The notes beneath the pieces were generated by a model. The model was not told the DNA's origin. It saw nothing but the letters and a program-made list of their open reading frames with translations, and searched no databases. Positions 1 through 9,330 of a stretch of 52,746 bases of DNA are shown here, one piece after another (positions within the stretch are counted from its first letter, which is position 1; every line of letters starts with the position of its first letter). The position numbers were made by a program, and so were the translations under genes. The DNA is from Rhodovulum strictum (GTDB taxonomy: Bacteria > Pseudomonadota > Alphaproteobacteria > Rhodobacterales > Rhodobacteraceae), in assembly GCF_009649175.1 (NCBI RefSeq), contig NZ_WJPO01000027.1, forward strand, positions 1 through 52,746, written 5' to 3'.

Positions 1-10
1 AATGCCCAAT

Positions 11-40
11 GTGGACCTCCCGTGGACCCGAATGTGGACC
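11..40. repeat. Three short GTGGACC direct repeats
   Basis: The heptamer GTGGACC occurs at 11-17, 22-28 and 34-40, a period of 11 to 12 bases; the first and third copies are preceded by AAT. The stretch lies at the window edge, 58 bases beyond the 3' end of the tRNA-Leu gene. I cannot assign it a role; it could be a regulator site for a gene outside the window or chance. Bases 41-98 show nothing I can support. Confidence 0.35.
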
Positions 41-98
41 CGAGGAGGCAGCTATCGGCCTGTTTGCCTTGAGAAATAGGGGGATGACAAGGGTGTAG

Positions 99-185
99 TG
101 GTGCCCAGGAGAGGACTCGAACCTCCACGGCCGTTAAGCCACTGGTACCTGAAACCAGCGCGTCTACCAATTCCGCCACCTGGGC
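99..185 (-). tRNA. tRNA-Leu (anticodon CAG)
   Basis: Read on the minus strand, the gene begins with acceptor strand GCCCAGG and ends with CCTGGGC, discriminator A and an encoded CCA (99-101). The anticodon stem CTGGT/ACCAG holds loop TTCAGGT, giving anticodon CAG, which reads CUG, a very common leucine codon in GC-rich genomes. The extra arm is long, as expected for a class II leucine tRNA, and the T arm contains GGTTCGAGTCC. At 87 bases including CCA the length is normal. Confidence 0.95.
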
Positions 186-322
186 AGGTGTCGTGAGGCG
201 GTCAATTACAGAGCGTCGCGGGTGGTGTCAACGGCGATTCTTGCATCTTCTGCACCGCGCCTTGCGGGACCGGGTTCGGCCCTATATTCGGGGCAGGGCC
301 ACAATCTGCGAGGAGGCATGCG

Positions 323-1309
323 ATGGCGCGGCTGGTGACCGTTTTCGGGGGCTCGGGCTTTGTCGGGCGCTATGTCGCACGGCGCATGGCGGAACAGGGC
401 TGGCGGGTCCGCGTGGCGGTGCGCCGCCCGAACGAGGCGCTGTTCGTGCGCACCTATGGCGCGGTGGGCCAGGTAGAGCCGGTGCTGTGCAATATCCGCG
501 AGCCCGCCTCGGTCGCCAGCGCCTTGCAGGGGGCGGACGCGGCAGTGAACTGCGTCGGCATCCTGAACGAGGTCGGACGCAACACCTTCGGGCTGGTGCA
601 GCATCACGGTGCGCGCCATATCGCCGAGGAGGCCGCGAAGGCATGGGTCGGGCGTCTGGTGCATGTCTCGGCGATCGGGGCCGATCCGGCGGCGCAAAGC
701 GCCTATGCCCAGACCAAGGGCGAAGGCGAAGGGGCGGTGCGCGCGGCCTTTCCGGCGGCGGTGATCCTGCGCCCCTCGGTCGTGTTCGGACCGGAGGATC
801 AGTTCTTCAACCGCTTCGCCTCGATGGCGCGGTTCGCGCCGGTGCTGCCGGTGACGGGCGGCAACACGCGGTTCCAGCCGGTCTACGTGGACGATGTGGC
901 GCAGGCCGTGGCGCTGGGTGTCACCGGCAAGGCCGCGCCCGGCATCTACGAGTTGGGCGGCCCCGAGGCGCGGACCTTTGCCGAACTGATGGAAAGCATG
1001 CTGGACATCATCGGTCGGCCGAACCGCCTCGTGCTGAACCTGCCGCTCTTTGCCTCGGCCGCGATGGGCACGGCCTTCGATCTGTTGCAGCGGCTGTCGC
1101 TGGGGGTCTTCACCAATTCGATCCTGACCCGCGATCAGGTGGTCAATCTCGCGCTTGACAATGTGGTGCGCGAGGGCGCGGCGGGCTTTGCCGAGCTGGG
1201 CATCGCGCCGGTCGCGATGGAGGCGGTGCTGCCGGAATACCTGTGGCGTTACCGGCCCGCGGGGCAGTTCTATGGCATCCGCGAGGCGGCAAAGGGGATG
1301 CGCCCCTAG
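323..1309 (+). CDS. NDUFA9-like NAD(P)-binding complex I-associated protein
   Basis: A 328-residue atypical short-chain dehydrogenase of the NDUFA9 subunit family. The N terminus carries the Rossmann dinucleotide motif GGSGFVGRYVARR, and a GVVFGPEDQFFNRF-like segment (VVFGPEDQFF) in the middle is typical of this family. In eukaryotes NDUFA9 is an accessory subunit of NADH:quinone oxidoreductase; bacterial homologues are assumed to assist the complex or act in quinone metabolism, which is inference here. The start is supported by AGGAGG at 311-316. Its TAG stop overlaps that of the convergent uppP within a CTAG tetramer, so no intergenic terminator exists between them. Confidence 0.88.
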   Translation: MARLVTVFGGSGFVGRYVARRMAEQGWRVRVAVRRPNEALFVRTYGAVGQVEPVLCNIREPASVASALQGADAAVNCVGILNEVGRNTFGLVQHHGARHIAEEAAKAWVGRLVHVSAIGADPAAQSAYAQTKGEGEGAVRAAFPAAVILRPSVVFGPEDQFFNRFASMARFAPVLPVTGGNTRFQPVYVDDVAQAVALGVTGKAAPGIYELGGPEARTFAELMESMLDIIGRPNRLVLNLPLFASAAMGTAFDLLQRLSLGVFTNSILTRDQVVNLALDNVVREGAAGFAELGIAPVAMEAVLPEYLWRYRPAGQFYGIREAAKGMRP

Positions 1310-2109
1310 CTGTAGGCGACGCCCAGCAGCACGAGGCCAAGCACCACCCGGTAGATCACATAGGGCGTGAAGCTGATCGACCGGGCCAGCCGCATCATCA
1401 CCGCCAGCGCCGCCAGCGCCGAGACAAAGGCAAGCCCCGCAGCCAAGGCACCGTCGCGCGCCATGGCAAGGTCGGCCTCGACGATCACCTTGCCGCCCAT
1501 CAGCACGCCCGAGGCCGCGATGGTCGGGATCGACATAAGCATCGACAGCCGGGCCGCGTCGGGCCGGTCATAGCCCAGCGCCCGCGCCCCGGTGATCGTG
1601 ATGCCCGAACGCGAGGTGCCCGGCAGCAGCGCGATCACCTGCCACAGGCCCATGATCGCGGCATGTTTCAGCGTCCATTGCGGTGCCTTGCGGATGCGCG
1701 GCGCGCGGGTGTCGACCCACCACAGCAGGATGCCGAAGACCAGCATCGTCCAGCCGATCAGGACGATACTGCGCAGCATTTCCTCGGCGCCTGCCAGCTT
1801 GATGATCGTGCCCGCGATCACGACAGGGATGGTGGCAACGATCAGGCAGAGTGCAAGAAAGGCGCCGGGCGTGTCGATCCGCCCGCGCACGAGCCGCCCG
1901 AACCCGGCAAGGGCCAGCGCCACATCCTTGCGGAAATAGAGGATCACCGCGCCCAGCGTGCCGACATGCACCGCGACGTCGATCACGAGGCCCTGGTCGG
2001 GCTGGCCGGTCAGATAGGGCAGCAGGATCAGGTGGCCCGAGGACGAGATCGGCAGGAACTCGGTGATGCCCTGGATCACGGCGATAAGGAATAGGTTGAA
2101 AAGTTCCAT
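1306..2109 (-). CDS. uppP: Undecaprenyl-diphosphatase UppP (BacA family)
   Basis: A polytopic inner-membrane phosphatase that dephosphorylates undecaprenyl diphosphate so the lipid carrier can be reused in peptidoglycan synthesis; overexpression gives bacitracin resistance in other species. The signature segments EFLPISSSGHLILL near the N terminus and LLPGTSRSGITIT in the second half hold the conserved acidic, histidine and arginine residues of the family. The chosen ATG at 2109 gives 267 residues, the usual length, starting MELFNLFLIAVIQG; the frame stays open upstream but that extension is not hydrophobic or family-like. The gene faces away from gltD across 225 bp that contain paired operator-like repeats. 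Confidence 0.93.
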   Translation of the reverse strand: MELFNLFLIAVIQGITEFLPISSSGHLILLPYLTGQPDQGLVIDVAVHVGTLGAVILYFRKDVALALAGFGRLVRGRIDTPGAFLALCLIVATIPVVIAGTIIKLAGAEEMLRSIVLIGWTMLVFGILLWWVDTRAPRIRKAPQWTLKHAAIMGLWQVIALLPGTSRSGITITGARALGYDRPDAARLSMLMSIPTIAASGVLMGGKVIVEADLAMARDGALAAGLAFVSALAALAVMMRLARSISFTPYVIYRVVLGLVLLGVAYS

Positions 2110-2177
2110 GGCACCCCGCCCGGTTCGGAATCGGCGCCAGCATACGGGCTGGGACTCGAATGGGAAGCGGCGCCATA

Positions 2178-2296
2178 GGTCATAATGAATGACCTTAAAT
2201 TGCGGCCATAGGGGCATTCCGCGGCCACTTGCCGGAAGATAATTCCGAATGGGTCATAATTTCTGACTTTTAATTGCGACGGAACGCCCGTATAGA
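2178..2296. promoter_or_regulatory. Two-copy operator-like repeat and possible -10 upstream of gltD
   Basis: Two 29-bp related sequences lie at 2178-2206 and 2252-2280. Each has the half-sites GTCA and TGAC separated by seven bases, followed by an A/T run and TTGCG. In the first copy the dyad is longer (GGTCAT-N5-ATGACC). Corresponding bases are 74 bp apart, close to seven helical turns, so the sites would lie on the same DNA face. A TATAGA at 2291-2296 could be the gltD -10, which would place the nearer copy over the -35 region. The regulator is unknown. Confidence 0.55.
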
Positions 2297-2334
2297 GGCG
2301 TCCGAAACCGGATCCGTGCCGCAGGGAGCCAGCC

Positions 2335-3768
2335 ATGTCGAAGCGCCAGATGCTTCAATTCGTCAGCACCGCCAAGGAGATGCCCCAGAAGCGGGACGCA
2401 GACTCGCGCGCGCATGATTTCGACGAAATCTATGCCGAGTTCGCCGCCGAGAAGGCCGCAGAACAGGCCAGCCGGTGCAGCCAATGCGGCGTGCCCTACT
2501 GCCAGACCCATTGCCCGCTGCACAACAACATCCCCGACTGGCTGCGCCTGACCGCCGAGGGGCGGTTGCAGGAAGCCTATGAACTGAGCCAGGCAACCAA
2601 CACCTTCCCCGAGATCTGCGGCCGCATCTGCCCGCAGGACCGGCTGTGCGAAGGCAATTGCGTGATCGAGCAGTCGGGCCACGGCACCGTGACCATCGGC
2701 GCGGTCGAGAAATACATCACCGATACCGCCTGGGAAAACGGCTGGGTTCCGGCCATCGCGCCCGCGGCGGAACGGCCCGAAAGCGTCGGCATCATCGGCG
2801 CGGGGCCGGGCGGGCTGGCGGCGGCGGATGTGCTGCGCCGCGCTGGGGTGCAGGTCACGGTCTATGACCGCCATGACCGCGCGGGCGGGCTGCTGACCTA
2901 TGGCATTCCTGGCTTCAAGCTGGAAAAGGACGTGGTGATGCGCCGCGTCGCGCAACTGGAACAGGGCGGGGTCGAGTTCGTCCTGAACTGCAATGTGGGC
3001 GTGGATATCAGTTTCGACGCGATCCGCGGCAAGCATGACGCGGTGCTGATCGCCACCGGCGTCTACCGCTCGCGCGGGATGCAGGCGCCGGGCGTTGGGG
3101 CGGCGGGGATCGTGCGCGCCATCGACTATCTGACCGCCTCGAACCGGGTGGGGTTCGGCGACAGCGTGGCCGAATACGACTCGGGCGAGTTGAACGCGAA
3201 CGGCAAGCGCGTGGTGGTGATCGGCGGCGGCGACACGGCGATGGATTGCGTGCGCACGGCGATCCGGCAGGGCGCGCAATCGGTGAAATGCCTCTATCGC
3301 CGCGACCGCGCGAACATGCCGGGCAGCCAGCGCGAAGTGCAGAATGCCGAGGAAGAAGGCGTCGAATTCGTCTGGCTGACCGCGCCCAGGGGCTTTGCCG
3401 GCGAGCCGGTCGAGGGCGTGATGGTGCAGCGGATGCGCCTGGGCCAGCCCGATGCCACCGGCCGCCAGAGCCCCGAGGTGATCGAGGGTGCGGATTATGT
3501 CGAACCGGCCGATCTGGTGGTGATGGCGCTGGGCTTCGAGCCCGAGGATCTGCCGACGCTCTGGGGCGAGGCGGCGCTGGAAGTGACCCGCTGGGGCACG
3601 ATCAAGGCCGATTTCCGCAGCCACGAAACCAGCCTGCCGGGCGTGTTCGCGGTGGGCGACATCGTGCGCGGGGCCAGTCTGGTCGTGTGGGCGATCCGCG
3701 ACGGGCGCGAGGCGGCGGACAGCATTCTGACCTATCTGAACCAGCCCGCGCAGGTCGCGGCGGAGTAA
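2335..3768 (+). CDS. gltD: Glutamate synthase (NADPH) small subunit
   Basis: The 477-residue beta subunit supplies electrons from NADPH to the large subunit in the GS-GOGAT ammonia assimilation pathway. The N-terminal cysteine-rich domain carries CSQCGVPYCQTHCP and CGRICPQDRLCEGNC, ligands for iron-sulphur clusters. An FAD-binding GAGPGGLAAADVLRR follows at about residue 155, and an NADPH-binding GGGDTAMD at about residue 300. The start has AGGGAG just upstream. gltB follows after 136 bp in the same direction, so the two are probably cotranscribed; a 12-bp palindrome GGGCATATGCCC (3867-3878) in that gap is of unknown meaning. Confidence 0.95.
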   Translation: MSKRQMLQFVSTAKEMPQKRDADSRAHDFDEIYAEFAAEKAAEQASRCSQCGVPYCQTHCPLHNNIPDWLRLTAEGRLQEAYELSQATNTFPEICGRICPQDRLCEGNCVIEQSGHGTVTIGAVEKYITDTAWENGWVPAIAPAAERPESVGIIGAGPGGLAAADVLRRAGVQVTVYDRHDRAGGLLTYGIPGFKLEKDVVMRRVAQLEQGGVEFVLNCNVGVDISFDAIRGKHDAVLIATGVYRSRGMQAPGVGAAGIVRAIDYLTASNRVGFGDSVAEYDSGELNANGKRVVVIGGGDTAMDCVRTAIRQGAQSVKCLYRRDRANMPGSQREVQNAEEEGVEFVWLTAPRGFAGEPVEGVMVQRMRLGQPDATGRQSPEVIEGADYVEPADLVVMALGFEPEDLPTLWGEAALEVTRWGTIKADFRSHETSLPGVFAVGDIVRGASLVVWAIRDGREAADSILTYLNQPAQVAAE

Positions 3769-3904
3769 CGGCGCAGGGGGCGTTTGCGCAGCAGACGGAC
3801 AGATCGGGACGCGACCGCAGTTCCCCCGGCCCGTTCGCCGACGCCCCGACCAGTGACACAGGAATAGGGCATATGCCCTGACCCATCAGAGAAGGGTTCC
3901 GACC

Positions 3905-6900
3905 ATGACGAAATTCGATGCCGAATGGGTGGCCCGCGAGGAAGCCCGGCGCGCCTTTGTCGCCGAGCACGGGCTTTACCGCCTCGATGACGAGCACGCC
4001 TCTTGCGGGGTCGGGCTGGTCGTTGCCATCGACGGCAAGCCCTCGCGCAAGGTCGTGGAAAACGGGATCGACGCGCTCAAGGCGGTCTGGCACCGCGGCG
4101 CGGTCGATGCCGATGGCAAGACCGGCGACGGCGCGGGCATCCATGTGCAGATCCCGGTGCCCTTCTTCTATGACCAGATCCGGCGCACCGGGCACGAACC
4201 GCATCCCGACCGGCTGATCGCGGTCGGTCAGGTCTTTCTGCCGCGAACCGATTTCTCGGCGCAGGAGGTCTGCCGGACCATCGTCGAGACCGAAGTCCTG
4301 CGGATGGGCTATCACATCTATGGCTGGCGCCATGTCCCGGTGAATACCGAGGTTCTGGGCGAAAAGGCCAATGCCACAAGGCCCGAGATCGAACAGATCC
4401 TGATCTCGAACGCAAAGGGCGTGGACGAGGAGACGTTCGAGCGCGAGCTTTACGTCATCCGCCGCCGGATCGAAAAGGCCGCCGCCGCGGCGCAGGTGCC
4501 GGGGCTTTACCTGTGCTCGCTGTCCTGCCGGTCCGTGATCTACAAGGGCATGATGCTGGCCGAACAGGTGGCCGAGTTCTATCCCGACCTGCTGGATCCG
4601 CGTTTCGAAAGCGCCTTTGCGATCTATCACCAGCGCTATTCGACCAACACCTTCCCGCAATGGTGGCTGGCCCAGCCGTTCCGCATGCTGGCCCATAACG
4701 GCGAGATCAACACGCTGAAGGGCAACCTGAACTGGCTGAAAAGCCACGAGATCCGGATGGCGTCGTCCGCCTTTGGCGATCTGGCCGAGGACATCAAGCC
4801 GATCGTGGCGCTGGGGTCTTCGGATTCGGCGGCGCTGGATTCCGTGTTCGAGGTGCTGGTCCGCGCCGGGCGCAACGCCCCGATGGCCAAGACCATGCTG
4901 GTGCCCGAAGCCTGGTCGCAGGCGGCGGTCGAACTGCCCAAGCCCTGGCGCGACATGTATGCCTATGTGAACTCGGTGATGGAGCCCTGGGACGGCCCCG
5001 CGGCGCTGGCCATGACCGATGGCCGCTGGGTCTGCGGCGGGCTGGATCGCAACGGGCTGCGGCCGATGCGCTATGTCGTCACCGGCGACGGGCTTCTGAT
5101 CGCGGGCTCGGAAATCGGGATGGTGCCGACCGACGAGTCCAGCGTGCGCGAAAAGGGCGCGCTGGGTCCGGGCCAGATGATCGCAGTCGACATGCGCGAG
5201 GGGCGGCTGTTCCATGACAGCGAACTGAAGGATCTGCTGGCCGCCAGCCAGCCCTTCGGCGACTGGCTGGAAAAGGTGCACGAGCTGGACGATACGCTGT
5301 CGGGCCTGGAGGAAGCGCCGCTGTTCGAGGGGGGCGAGCTGCGCAAGCGCCAGATCGCGGCCGGCTTCACCATCGAGGAGATCGAGACGATCCTTGCGCC
5401 GATGGCCGAGGACGGCAAGGAAGCCGTGGCCTCGATGGGCGACGACACGCCGTCGGCGGTGCTGTCCGAGAAGTACCGCCCACTCAGCCATTTCTTCCGC
5501 CAGAACTTCAGCCAGGTGACGAACCCGCCGATCGACAGCCTGCGGGAATACCGGGTGATGAGCCTGAAGACGCGGTTCGGCAATCTCAAGAACGTGCTGG
5601 ACGAGGATGGCAGCCAGACCCGGATCATCGTTCTGGAAAGCCCGTTCCTGGGCAATGCCCAGTTCGCGGCGATCGCGGCGCAGTTCACCTCGCCCATGAC
5701 CGAGATCGACTGCACCTTCCCGGCGGGCGCGGGGCCCGATGCGCTGCGCGAGGCGCTGGTGCGGATCCGGGCCGAGGCGGAGGACGCGGTGCGCTCGGGC
5801 GCTGGCCATCTGGTGCTGACCGACCAGCACCAGAACGAGGACCGGGTGCCGATGCCGATGATCCTGGCCACCAGCGCGGTGCATAGCTGGCTGACGCGTA
5901 AGGGGCTGCGGACTTTTACCTCGGTCAATGTGCGTTCGGCCGAATGCATCGACCCGCATTATTTCGCGGTGCTGATCGGCTGCGGCGCGACCACGGTCAA
6001 CGCCTATCTGGCCGAGGACACGCTGGCCGACCGGATCCGGCGGGGCCTGCTGGATTGCACGCTAAGCGAAGCGGTGGCGCATTATCGCAAGGCCATCGAC
6101 CTTGGCCTGCTCAAGATCATGTCCAAGATGGGCATTTCGGTGATCTCGTCCTATCGCGGCGGGCTGAACTTCGAGGCGGTGGGGCTGTCGCGCGCGATGT
6201 GCGCCGAATATTTCCCCGGCATGCACAGCCGGATCTCGGGGATCGGGGTTTCGGGCATCCAGCGCAAGCTGGAAGAGGTGCACCGCCAAGGCTGGCGCGG
6301 GGGCAGCGACGTGCTGCCCGTGGGCGGGTTCTACAAGGCGCGGCGCTCGGGCGAGAAACACGCCTGGGAGGCCAAGACCATGGCCCTGTTGCAGAAAGCC
6401 TGCGACAGCGCATCCTTCGAGATCTGGAAGCAGTTCTCGGCCGCGATGCGGGCCAATCCGCCGATCCATCTGCGCGACCTGCTGGACATCAAGCCGCTGG
6501 GCAAGCCGGTGCCGATCGAGGAGGTGGAATCGATCACCTCGATCCGCAAGCGGTTCGTGACGCCGGGCATGTCGCTGGGCGCGCTGTCGCCCGAGGCGCA
6601 CAAGACGCTGAACGTCGCGATGAACCGGATCGGAGCCAAGTCCGACAGTGGCGAGGGCGGCGAGGATCCGGCGCATTTCCACCCCGAACCGAACGGGGAC
6701 AACCCGTCGGCCAAGATCAAGCAGGTGGCTTCCGGCCGCTTCGGGGTGACGGCGGAATACCTGAACCATTGCGAGGAACTGGAAATCAAGGTCGCGCAGG
6801 GCGCCAAGCCCGGCGAGGGCGGCCAGTTGCCGGGCATGAAGGTCACCGAACTGATCGCGCGGCTGCGCCATTCGACCAAGGGCGTCACGCTCATCAGCCC

Positions 6901-8443
6901 GCCGCCGCATCACGACATCTATTCCATCGAGGATCTGGCGCAGCTCATCTATGATCTGAAACAGATCAACCCGCGCGCCAAGGTCTGCGTCAAGCTGGTG
7001 GCGTCTTCGGGTGTGGGCACCATCGCGGCGGGCGTGGCCAAGGCCAAGGCCGATGTTATCCTGATCTCGGGCCATAATGGCGGCACCGGGGCCAGCCCGG
7101 CGACCAGCATCAAATATGCGGGCCTGCCCTGGGAAATGGGCCTGACCGAGGCGCATCAGGTTCTGACCATGAACAACCTGCGCGAGCGGGTGACGCTGCG
7201 CACCGATGGCGGGCTGCGCACCGGGCGCGATATCGTGATGGCGGCGATGATGGGGGCCGAGGAATACGGCATCGGCACCGCGGCGCTGATCGCGATGGGC
7301 TGCATCATGGTGCGGCAATGCCAGTCGAACACCTGCCCGGTGGGGGTCTGCACGCAGGATCCCAAGCTGCGGGCCAAGTTCACCGGCAATGCCGACAAGG
7401 TGGTGAACCTGATCACCTTCTACGCCCAGGAAGTGCGCGAGATCCTGGCCCAGATCGGCGCGCGGTCTCTGGAGGACGTGATCGGGCGGGCGGATCTGCT
7501 GACCCAGATCAGCCGCGGTTCGGCGCATCTGGACGATCTGGACCTGAACCCGCTCTTGATCCAGGTCGATCCCTCGGACCGGCCGCAGCTTGACCGGTCG
7601 CGGCCGCGCAATGCGGTGCCCGACACGCTGGACGCCGAGATCCTGCGCGATGCGCATCGCTTCTTCGAGGATGGCGAGAAGATGCAGGTGAGCTATGCGG
7701 TGCGAAACACGCATCGCAGCATCGGCACGCGGGTATCGAGCCATATCGTCACGAAATTCGGGATGCGCAACAAGCTGCAACCCGATCACCTGACGGTGAA
7801 GCTGGCGGGCAGCGCGGGCCAGTCGCTGGGCGCGTTCGGTGCGCCGGGGCTCAAGATCATCGTGGCGGGCGATGCCAACGATTATGTCGGCAAGGGGCTG
7901 TCGGGGGCGACCATCGTCGTGCGCCCGCCGCATTACACCCCGCTGGACGCATCCGAGAACACGATCATCGGCAACACGGTGCTTTACGGGGCGACGGACG
8001 GCTATCTGTTCGCGCTGGGCCGGGCCGGTGAACGGTTCGCGGTGCGCAACTCGGGCGCCAAGGTCGTGGTCGAGGGCTGCGGCTCGAACGGTTGCGAATA
8101 CATGACCGGCGGCGTCGCGGTGATCCTGGGCCGGATCGGGGCCAATTTCGGCGCCGGGATGACCGGCGGCATGGCCTATCTCTACGATCCCGAAGGGACG
8201 GCCGGCGACCTGATGAACATGGAGACGCTGGTCACCTGCGGCGTCACCGTCCAGCATTGGGAAACCCAGTTGAAGGGCCTGATCACCCGCCATGCCGAGG
8301 AAACCGGCAGCCGCAAGGCGCGCGAGATCCTCGACAACTGGGATCTGGAAAAGGGCAACTTCCTGCAAGTCTGCCCGCGCGAGATGCTGCCGCACCTCAC
8401 CCACCCGCTGGGCATCGAGGAACGCGCGGTTCCGGCGGAATAG
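3905..8443 (+). CDS. gltB: Glutamate synthase (NADPH) large subunit
   Basis: The 1512-residue alpha subunit converts glutamine and 2-oxoglutarate to two glutamates. The N-terminal class II glutamine amidotransferase domain has its nucleophile at Cys34 in HASCGVGL, so the first 33 residues are probably a propeptide removed in maturation. The central and FMN-binding synthase domains follow; the [3Fe-4S] ligands are Cys1133, Cys1139 and Cys1144 (C-x5-C-x4-C). The C-terminal part is the glycine-rich beta-helix (GXXGXG) domain, ending with GGVAVILGRIGANFGAGMTGG-type repeats. The length is normal for bacterial GltB. A strong terminator follows the stop codon. Confidence 0.97.
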   Translation: MTKFDAEWVAREEARRAFVAEHGLYRLDDEHASCGVGLVVAIDGKPSRKVVENGIDALKAVWHRGAVDADGKTGDGAGIHVQIPVPFFYDQIRRTGHEPHPDRLIAVGQVFLPRTDFSAQEVCRTIVETEVLRMGYHIYGWRHVPVNTEVLGEKANATRPEIEQILISNAKGVDEETFERELYVIRRRIEKAAAAAQVPGLYLCSLSCRSVIYKGMMLAEQVAEFYPDLLDPRFESAFAIYHQRYSTNTFPQWWLAQPFRMLAHNGEINTLKGNLNWLKSHEIRMASSAFGDLAEDIKPIVALGSSDSAALDSVFEVLVRAGRNAPMAKTMLVPEAWSQAAVELPKPWRDMYAYVNSVMEPWDGPAALAMTDGRWVCGGLDRNGLRPMRYVVTGDGLLIAGSEIGMVPTDESSVREKGALGPGQMIAVDMREGRLFHDSELKDLLAASQPFGDWLEKVHELDDTLSGLEEAPLFEGGELRKRQIAAGFTIEEIETILAPMAEDGKEAVASMGDDTPSAVLSEKYRPLSHFFRQNFSQVTNPPIDSLREYRVMSLKTRFGNLKNVLDEDGSQTRIIVLESPFLGNAQFAAIAAQFTSPMTEIDCTFPAGAGPDALREALVRIRAEAEDAVRSGAGHLVLTDQHQNEDRVPMPMILATSAVHSWLTRKGLRTFTSVNVRSAECIDPHYFAVLIGCGATTVNAYLAEDTLADRIRRGLLDCTLSEAVAHYRKAIDLGLLKIMSKMGISVISSYRGGLNFEAVGLSRAMCAEYFPGMHSRISGIGVSGIQRKLEEVHRQGWRGGSDVLPVGGFYKARRSGEKHAWEAKTMALLQKACDSASFEIWKQFSAAMRANPPIHLRDLLDIKPLGKPVPIEEVESITSIRKRFVTPGMSLGALSPEAHKTLNVAMNRIGAKSDSGEGGEDPAHFHPEPNGDNPSAKIKQVASGRFGVTAEYLNHCEELEIKVAQGAKPGEGGQLPGMKVTELIARLRHSTKGVTLISPPPHHDIYSIEDLAQLIYDLKQINPRAKVCVKLVASSGVGTIAAGVAKAKADVILISGHNGGTGASPATSIKYAGLPWEMGLTEAHQVLTMNNLRERVTLRTDGGLRTGRDIVMAAMMGAEEYGIGTAALIAMGCIMVRQCQSNTCPVGVCTQDPKLRAKFTGNADKVVNLITFYAQEVREILAQIGARSLEDVIGRADLLTQISRGSAHLDDLDLNPLLIQVDPSDRPQLDRSRPRNAVPDTLDAEILRDAHRFFEDGEKMQVSYAVRNTHRSIGTRVSSHIVTKFGMRNKLQPDHLTVKLAGSAGQSLGAFGAPGLKIIVAGDANDYVGKGLSGATIVVRPPHYTPLDASENTIIGNTVLYGATDGYLFALGRAGERFAVRNSGAKVVVEGCGSNGCEYMTGGVAVILGRIGANFGAGMTGGMAYLYDPEGTAGDLMNMETLVTCGVTVQHWETQLKGLITRHAEETGSRKAREILDNWDLEKGNFLQVCPREMLPHLTHPLGIEERAVPAE

Positions 8444-8466
8444 GGTCTGATCCGGCCTGAAACCGG

Positions 8467-8500
8467 CCCCCGCGGCAGCGCCCGCGGGGGTCTTGCTTTT
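8467..8500 (+). terminator. Rho-independent terminator after gltB
   Basis: The inverted repeat CCCCCGCGG (8467-8475) and CCGCGGGGG (8482-8490) forms a perfect 9-bp stem with a six-base loop and is followed by TCTTGCTTTT. It lies 24 bases after the gltB stop, as expected for the end of the gltDB transcript. Confidence 0.85.
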
Positions 8501-8541
8501 CCGGCGATGGTCAAGCGGGCCGCACTGGGCTATCAGGCGCC

Positions 8542-9276
8542 ATGGCACGGCGAAGGACGTCGAAGAAGGTAAACCGCAAGGCGGGCGGCGGGCGGCGCTG
8601 GCTGCCTGCGCTGCCGCGCGTGCGCCTGTCGGCGGGCCGGGTGCTGGGCGGCCTTGTCCTGCTGATCGCGCTGGCGGTGGTTGCACCGGCCTGGCTGAAC
8701 CCGCCGACCACCTGGACCATGTGGTCCGAAACGCGGCGGCTGGGCAAGATCGAGCATCGCTGGGTCCCGATTTCGCAGGTGGCACCGGCGGCGCGCCGGG
8801 CCATCGTGGCGGCGGAGGATGCGAATTTCTGCCTGCATTGGGGGTTCGACATGCGCGCGATCCGCGGCGCGCTGGAGGCGGGCGGGCGCTATGGCGGCTC
8901 GACGATCAGCCAGCAGACGGTCAAGAATGTCTATCTTTGGCAGGGCCGAAGCTGGCCGCGCAAGGCGCTGGAGGCGGTGCTGACCCCGATGGTGGAACTG
9001 ACCTGGTCCAAGCGCCGCATCCTCGAAGTCTATCTGAACGTGGCCGAGTTCGGCGAAGGCATCTTCGGCATCGACGCCGCCGCGCGCCATTATTTCGGGG
9101 TCGCACCGGCCAGGCTGACCCCGGCCCAGTCTGCCGCGCTCGCCGTGATGCTGCCCGCCCCCAGGGCGCGCAACGCCACGAAACTGACGCCGACGCAGCA
9201 ACGCCGTGCCGCGCGCATCTCGGACGGGGCGGCAACGATCCGCGTCGATGGTCGGGCGGCGTGCTTCCAGAGTTGA
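8542..9276 (+). CDS. mtgA: Monofunctional peptidoglycan transglycosylase MtgA
   Basis: A 244-residue glycosyltransferase family 51 enzyme that polymerises lipid II into glycan strands. A basic N terminus precedes one membrane segment (about residues 33-52, LGGLVLLIALAVVAPAWL), which anchors the catalytic domain in the periplasm. Catalytic-domain motifs are visible in order: AAEDANFCLHWGFD with the active glutamate, GGSTISQQTVKN, and KRRILEVYLNVAEFGEGIFG. There is no transpeptidase domain, which separates it from class A PBPs. It follows the gltB terminator and is probably transcribed separately. Confidence 0.93.
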   Translation: MARRRTSKKVNRKAGGGRRWLPALPRVRLSAGRVLGGLVLLIALAVVAPAWLNPPTTWTMWSETRRLGKIEHRWVPISQVAPAARRAIVAAEDANFCLHWGFDMRAIRGALEAGGRYGGSTISQQTVKNVYLWQGRSWPRKALEAVLTPMVELTWSKRRILEVYLNVAEFGEGIFGIDAAARHYFGVAPARLTPAQSAALAVMLPAPRARNATKLTPTQQRRAARISDGAATIRVDGRAACFQS

Positions 9277-9330
9277 AAATCCGGGCCTGACGGGGCAAGA
9301 GGGGCGGCAGGTCAACTTCCGGTCGTGCCC

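Noticed and set aside
6062-8785. A 907-codon open frame antisense to gltB, and similar long antisense frames at 3602-5959 and 15790-17781
   Set aside because: They mirror high-GC coding DNA, are rich in Arg, His, Gln and Ala, show no domain pattern, and cover strongly supported genes on the other strand.
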